Part shown: piece after piece, positions 57,168-60,689 of the stretch
How the letters are laid out: each line of letters begins with the position of its first letter
Numbering within the stretch: position 1 is the stretch's first letter
Origin: Oceanibaculum indicum P24
Lineage (GTDB): Bacteria > Pseudomonadota > Alphaproteobacteria > Oceanibaculales > Oceanibaculaceae
Assembly (NCBI RefSeq): GCF_000299935.1
Contig: NZ_AMRL01000024.1
Location: 1 to 60,689 of the forward strand
Length of the DNA stretch: 60,689 nt
Reading direction: 5' to 3'
Made by a program: the position numbers and the translations under genes
The notes under the pieces: model-generated
Told to the model about the DNA's origin: nothing
What the model saw: the letters and a program-made list of their open reading frames with translations, nothing else
The model's database searches: none

Positions 57168-58283
57168 TCAGCCCGTTCCCTGCAGCGCAAGGAAAGCGCC
57201 GATCACCACCTGCTTGCGGTCCAGGTTGATGGCATCGGTGCGGGCCGTCAGATGCCGCACTTTCTCCCATAGCTCCAGCCAGCGATCAAGGCTGTGCAAC
57301 GAGGCGAGGCGCCGCAGCGCCGGTTCTTCCTCGGCTAGGATGGGCTGCGGCAGCTGCCCCAGCCCCTTGGCGCGGGCCAGCCGGGCAATCCAGTCGGCCA
57401 GCAGCGCCATGGCGGTCTGGAAGGCATCCTCATTGCCGGCGCGCTCGAAGCGGCCGGCGAAGGCGTGCAGCTTGCGCGCCTCCAGATCGGGCAGGCCGGC
57501 CAGCAGTCCGACCAGATCGCGGTACAGTGCCATGCCGCCTGCGGCGTGCAGCGCCAGCGCGCCGCCGATGCTGCCTTCCGACAGGCGGGTCAGCAGCAGG
57601 CGGTTCTCGCCCGTCTCCTCCGGCAGGTAGTGCGCCAGCAGCCGGTCCATATCCGCTTCGCCCAGCGGGGACAGCCGCAGCAGCCGGCAGCGCGAGCGGA
57701 TCGTTGGCAGTAGCCGGCCGGGACTGTGGCTGACCAGCAGCAGCAGGGCGTTTGCCGGCGGTTCCTCCAATATCTTCAGGATGGCATTGGCGGCATTGCG
57801 GTTCATCTCATCGACGCTGTCGATCACCACCACGCGCCAGCCGCTGCCGGAGGCCGTCTTGTGCAGGAAGCCGGCGACGCGTCTTGCATCCTCGACAACG
57901 ATTTCGCTGCGTTCCTTCTTGGTACGCTCGTTGATGCCGCGTTCGACGCTCAGCAGGTCAGGATGGCTGCCAGCCGCGACCTGCCGGAACACGATGCTGT
58001 CGGGGTCAACTGTCAGGCTGTCGCCTTCACTGGAAGGCAGGGCATCGCCGAACAGGGATGGCCCGGCATCCTGCGCGGGCCCTTCAATGCTGCCATTCAG
58101 GGCATAACGGGCGATGCGGTAGGCGAAGCTGGCCTTGCCGATGCCGGGCGGCCCGGCGATCAGCCAGGCATGCGGCAGTTTCCCGCTGCGGCAGGCGGCG
58201 AGAAAGGTAGCCTCCGCCGTTTCCTGGCCGACCAGCAGGCTGCTGGCGCGCGGCTCCGGCCAGGCCTGGTCTTCCGTGCTCAC
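57168..58283 (-). CDS. holB: DNA polymerase III delta' subunit
   Basis: 371 aa. 'LPHAWLIAGPPGIGKASFAY' is the P-loop-like segment with GKA instead of GKT, usual in delta'. 'VVVIDSVDEMNRNAANAILK' and 'ILEEPPANALLLLVSHSPGR' follow ('SRC' in 'TIRSRCRLLRLSPL'). Member of the clamp loader. Coupled to tmk (ATGA), 24 bp before metG. Confidence 0.94.
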   Translation of the reverse strand: MSTEDQAWPEPRASSLLVGQETAEATFLAACRSGKLPHAWLIAGPPGIGKASFAYRIARYALNGSIEGPAQDAGPSLFGDALPSSEGDSLTVDPDSIVFRQVAAGSHPDLLSVERGINERTKKERSEIVVEDARRVAGFLHKTASGSGWRVVVIDSVDEMNRNAANAILKILEEPPANALLLLVSHSPGRLLPTIRSRCRLLRLSPLGEADMDRLLAHYLPEETGENRLLLTRLSEGSIGGALALHAAGGMALYRDLVGLLAGLPDLEARKLHAFAGRFERAGNEDAFQTAMALLADWIARLARAKGLGQLPQPILAEEEPALRRLASLHSLDRWLELWEKVRHLTARTDAINLDRKQVVIGAFLALQGTG

Positions 58284-58951
58284 GACTTTTCCAGTTCAAA
58301 GCGGCTGGCGACCGCGTCGCGGATCGCATCGGCAACCGCGTCAATGTCCGCTGTCGCGTCGATCACCGCGCACCGTTCCGGCTCGCGGCGGGCAATGTCG
58401 AGAAAGCCGTCGCGCAGCCGCCTATGGAAGTCGTGTCCCATGCGCTCGAACCGGTCCTCGCCAGTTCCAGGCGTTTGGGTCCCTCGTGCGTGGGCACGGG
58501 CCAGACCGGCCTCGACCGGCAGGTCGAGGATAAGCGTCAGATCCGGCTTCAGACCGCCGATGGCGATGCGCTGCAGCTGATCCACAGGCTCCCGCCCCAG
58601 ACCGTGCGCATAGCCCTGATAGGCCATGGTGGAATCGGAAAACCGGTCACAGATGACCCAGCGGCCGGCTTCCAGCGCCGGGTGGATACGCTGTACGACA
58701 TGCATGCGCCGCGCCGCCGTCATCAGCAGCGCCTCGGCCATGGCGTCCCAGCGCTCAATGCTGCCCTTCACAATCAGCTCGCGGATCGCCTCGGCGCCCG
58801 GTGCGCCGCCGGGCTCCCGCGTGGTTTCCACAGCGATGCCGCGCGACGACAGCCAGTCGGCCAGCCGGCCTATCTGGGTCGATTTGCCGGCCCCCTCTCC
58901 GCCTTCCAGCGTGATGAAGCGGCCGCGCGGCGTTCCGCTGTTACCGGACAT
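58280..58951 (-). CDS. tmk: Thymidylate kinase
   Basis: 223 aa. P-loop 'FITLEGGEGAGKSTQIGRLA', 'ETTREPGGAPGAEAIRELI', 'VICDRFSDSTMAYQGYAHGL' and the LID region 'GLARAHARGTQTPGTGEDRF'. Makes dTDP. Six bp downstream of the carboxypeptidase gene. Confidence 0.97.
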   Translation of the reverse strand: MSGNSGTPRGRFITLEGGEGAGKSTQIGRLADWLSSRGIAVETTREPGGAPGAEAIRELIVKGSIERWDAMAEALLMTAARRMHVVQRIHPALEAGRWVICDRFSDSTMAYQGYAHGLGREPVDQLQRIAIGGLKPDLTLILDLPVEAGLARAHARGTQTPGTGEDRFERMGHDFHRRLRDGFLDIARREPERCAVIDATADIDAVADAIRDAVASRFELEKS

Positions 58952-58957
58952 GCGCCG

Positions 58958-60115
58958 TCAGCGCGGGCCGAACGCCAGATGCTGGGCGGCCGCCAGCATC
59001 CGGCCGAACAGGCCCAGTTCCTCCACATCGGCGCCAGCCAGCAGCGGATAATCCATGGTCTCACCCTTGGGCAGGGTGATGCGCAGCGTGGCGATCCGGT
59101 CGCCCTGCTTCACCGGCGCTGCGACCGGCCCGTCATAGACCGCGCTGACCACCATGCTGCGCCGCGCCGCCTTGGGCACGGTGATAGTGATATCAGCCGC
59201 CGTCACCAGCGGTACGGTTCGCTCGTCACCCATCCAGATTTCCGCCTGCTCCACGGTCTCGCCGGACTTGAACAGGCTCAGCGCCTCGAATTCGCGGAAC
59301 GCCCAGTCCATCAGCCGGCTGGATTCCTGCGAGCGGGCATTCATGCTGGGCAGGCCGTTCACCACCATGATGATGCGGCGCCCGTCCCGCTTGGCCGACG
59401 CAGTGAGGCCATAGCCCGATGCTTCAGTGTGGCCGGTCTTCAGCCCATCCGCCCCATTCATGGTGTAGAGCAGCGGGTTCCGGTTGCCCTGGCGGATGCC
59501 GTTATAGGTGAAGCTTGTCTCTGCATAGTAATGATAATATTCAGGAAAATCCGCGATGATGCGCTGCGCCAGGATCGCCAGTTCACGCGCCGTCATCACA
59601 TGGTCCTCGTCGGGCCAACCGGTGGCGTTGCGGAAGACGCTCTTCTCCATGCCGATCTTGCGCGCCGCCTCCGTCATCATGTCGGCGAAGGCTTCCTCCG
59701 ACCCGGCGATGCCTTCGGCGACCACGATGCAGGCGTCATTGCCCGACTGCACGATGATGCCGCGCAGCAGATCCTCGATGGAGACCCTGCTGCCCACCTC
59801 GACGAACATCTTGGAGCCGCCCTTGCGCCAGGCCTTCTCGCTGACCAGGAATTCATCCTCCAGCGACAGCCGCCCATCCTTCAGGCGCTGGAAGATCATG
59901 TAGGCGGTCATCAGCTTGCTCATGGAGGCCGGCGGCATCAGCGTGTCGGCATCCTTGTTCAGCAGCACGGTCCCGGTCTGCGCATCCAGGATGAAGGCCT
60001 GCCTGGCGCTGGTCTCGATCTCCTGCGCCGTAGTGGCCGACGGGGCCAGCAGGACAGCGCCCACAATCGCGTATCCGACGATCATGGCGGAACGGAAGGT
60101 GCTGAAACCGATCAT
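58958..60115 (-). CDS. D-alanyl-D-alanine carboxypeptidase (S11, DacA/DacC type)
   Basis: 385 aa from ATG 60115 behind AGGTGA. Signal peptide 'FRSAMIVGYAIVGAVLLAPS' cleaved near 'TTAQE'. SxxK in 'PASMSKLMTAY', SxN in 'QSGNDACIV', KTG in 'GLKTGHTEASGYGL'. A C-terminal beta domain ('AAPVKQGDRIATLRITLPKG') and amphipathic tail anchor it to the membrane. Trims peptidoglycan pentapeptides. Confidence 0.95.
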   Translation of the reverse strand: MIGFSTFRSAMIVGYAIVGAVLLAPSATTAQEIETSARQAFILDAQTGTVLLNKDADTLMPPASMSKLMTAYMIFQRLKDGRLSLEDEFLVSEKAWRKGGSKMFVEVGSRVSIEDLLRGIIVQSGNDACIVVAEGIAGSEEAFADMMTEAARKIGMEKSVFRNATGWPDEDHVMTARELAILAQRIIADFPEYYHYYAETSFTYNGIRQGNRNPLLYTMNGADGLKTGHTEASGYGLTASAKRDGRRIIMVVNGLPSMNARSQESSRLMDWAFREFEALSLFKSGETVEQAEIWMGDERTVPLVTAADITITVPKAARRSMVVSAVYDGPVAAPVKQGDRIATLRITLPKGETMDYPLLAGADVEELGLFGRMLAAAQHLAFGPR

Positions 60116-60239
60116 GAAATCACCTGACTCAACTCTTGGTTCAACGGCTGTAAATGCGTACCGCACTGTGCGGTACAAGATGGCCGAAATTTGGGCGCCC
60201 GGTCTGAATTGAAGCTAAAGGACCGGAGCTTGCCCAGGC

Positions 60240-60689
60240 TCAATCCACCACCACGCGCGCACCGGGATAGCCGGAGCCGATCACCTGCTCCAGCAGCGCA
60301 TCGGCATCCGTGACCGAGGCCACCGGCCCAAGCCGCACCCGGTAGAATGTCTGCCCATCGACCCGCGTTTCGGAAATCTGCGAAGGCGCCAGCCGGCGCA
60401 GCGTGTTGCTCAGCCGCATGGCGTTGTTCTGGTCGGAAAAGGCGCCGGCCTGGATGTAGATCCGGGTCTGCTCCACCGGCACGGTTTCTAGCTGGCCGGT
60501 ATTGCTCTGCGTGCCGCTGTTAGCCAGGATCGCGACGGCGCTGGCCGGCGGCCGGGAAACGGCGGGCGGCGGCGCGGGATTGGGCGCCCGGGCCACCTGC
60601 GTGCTGGAGGGCGGCGGCAGTGCCTCGGCCCTGACCGAGGCAACCGGCGAGGCCGCCACGGAGGGGCCCGGCTGCGGCTGCTGCGCCTC
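60240..60689 (-). CDS. rlpA: RlpA-type septal lytic transglycosylase, C-terminal SPOR part (partial)
   Basis: The frame is open to the window edge. Visible are a proline/alanine-rich linker ('RAPNPAPPPAVSRPPASAVA') and a SPOR domain: 'TRIYIQAGAFSDQNNAMRLS' to 'FYRVRLGPVASVTDADALLE'. The SPOR domain binds denuded glycan at the division site. RlpA identity follows from the rlpA-dacC-tmk-holB order known in alphaproteobacteria; the catalytic domain is outside. Confidence 0.82.
   Translation of the reverse strand, partial: EAQQPQPGPSVAASPVASVRAEALPPPSSTQVARAPNPAPPPAVSRPPASAVAILANSGTQSNTGQLETVPVEQTRIYIQAGAFSDQNNAMRLSNTLRRLAPSQISETRVDGQTFYRVRLGPVASVTDADALLEQVIGSGYPGARVVVD

Noticed and set aside
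1-60689. CRISPR arrays, insertion sequences and transposases
   Set aside because: No regularly spaced repeats of suitable length and no transposase-like protein were seen.
40915-60689. A second mobile element or defence island in the right third
   Set aside because: The genes are ordinary chromosomal ones in orders common in alphaproteobacteria, without integrase, direct repeats or unusual composition.

Overview
The window is GC-rich alphaproteobacterial DNA. The host flank carries rlpA-dacC-tmk-holB-metG-tatD-MBL hydrolase in one leftward block and sdhE-mfd beside recG. This gene set suits a Rhodospirillales-type organism, but the species cannot be fixed from the sequence. About two thirds of the window (1 to about 40,869) is a temperate siphovirus prophage. 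The rest (40,915-60,689) is host chromosome.

Prophage, left to right. (1) 1-7,278, minus strand: a long early operon of tightly overlapping genes. It begins at an operator-covered promoter near 7,310-7,340 and runs toward an integrase of which only the first 18 codons are visible at the left edge. It encodes an AlpA-like DNA-binding protein, an Rmf/CrpP-like protein, a DUF5131 protein, a Dam-type adenine methyltransferase, a C5-methyltransferase-like protein, a P-loop protein and many small unknowns. (2) 7,313-9,517: an immunity region with a CI-like repressor, two small related HTH proteins, a Cro-like HTH protein, a membrane-anchored protein and a repeated 17-bp operator at both control regions. 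(3) 9,517-13,415: replication genes (Toprim primase, PP-loop protein, SF3 helicase), followed by an AT-rich repeat cluster that is a candidate origin. (4) 13,691-14,822: a possible late regulator, a palindromic control site, a terminator and a long inverted repeat before the terminase genes, where cos would be expected. (5) 14,829-25,529: lambda-like head genes (TerS, TerL, gpW-like, portal, S49 protease with a nested scaffold start, decoration and major capsid proteins) and head-tail/tail genes. (6) 25,652-36,209: tail assembly chaperone with a -1 frameshift site, a 1,500-residue tape measure, tip proteins, fibres and a LamG-like protein. (7) 36,293-38,424: a lysis block with membrane proteins, an M15 peptidase, a lipoprotein and, unusually, a serine lipase/esterase. 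(8) 38,529-40,674: unknown genes, the last four on the opposite strand. The right end is a 3' half of tRNA-Lys(UUU), 40,825-40,869, taken as attR; the intact tRNA should lie left of the window.

Host part: a DUF2459 lipoprotein, a class V aminotransferase-fold enzyme, a haloacetate-dehalogenase-like hydrolase, a DUF502 protein, recG, sdhE, mfd, an SDR, mazG, a methyltransferase, a lipoprotein esterase, and the MBL-tatD-metG-holB-tmk-dacC-rlpA block. All look intact, except that rlpA is cut by the window edge.

The observations most worth checking are: an in-frame A AAA AAC slippery heptamer with a clean 112-codon -1 frame; a terminator interleaved with a hairpin that buries the major capsid ribosome-binding site; a repressor whose S24 catalytic Ser/Lys positions read Ala/Leu; a shared 17-bp operator family; a repeat-rich candidate origin; and a lipase coupled to the lysis genes.
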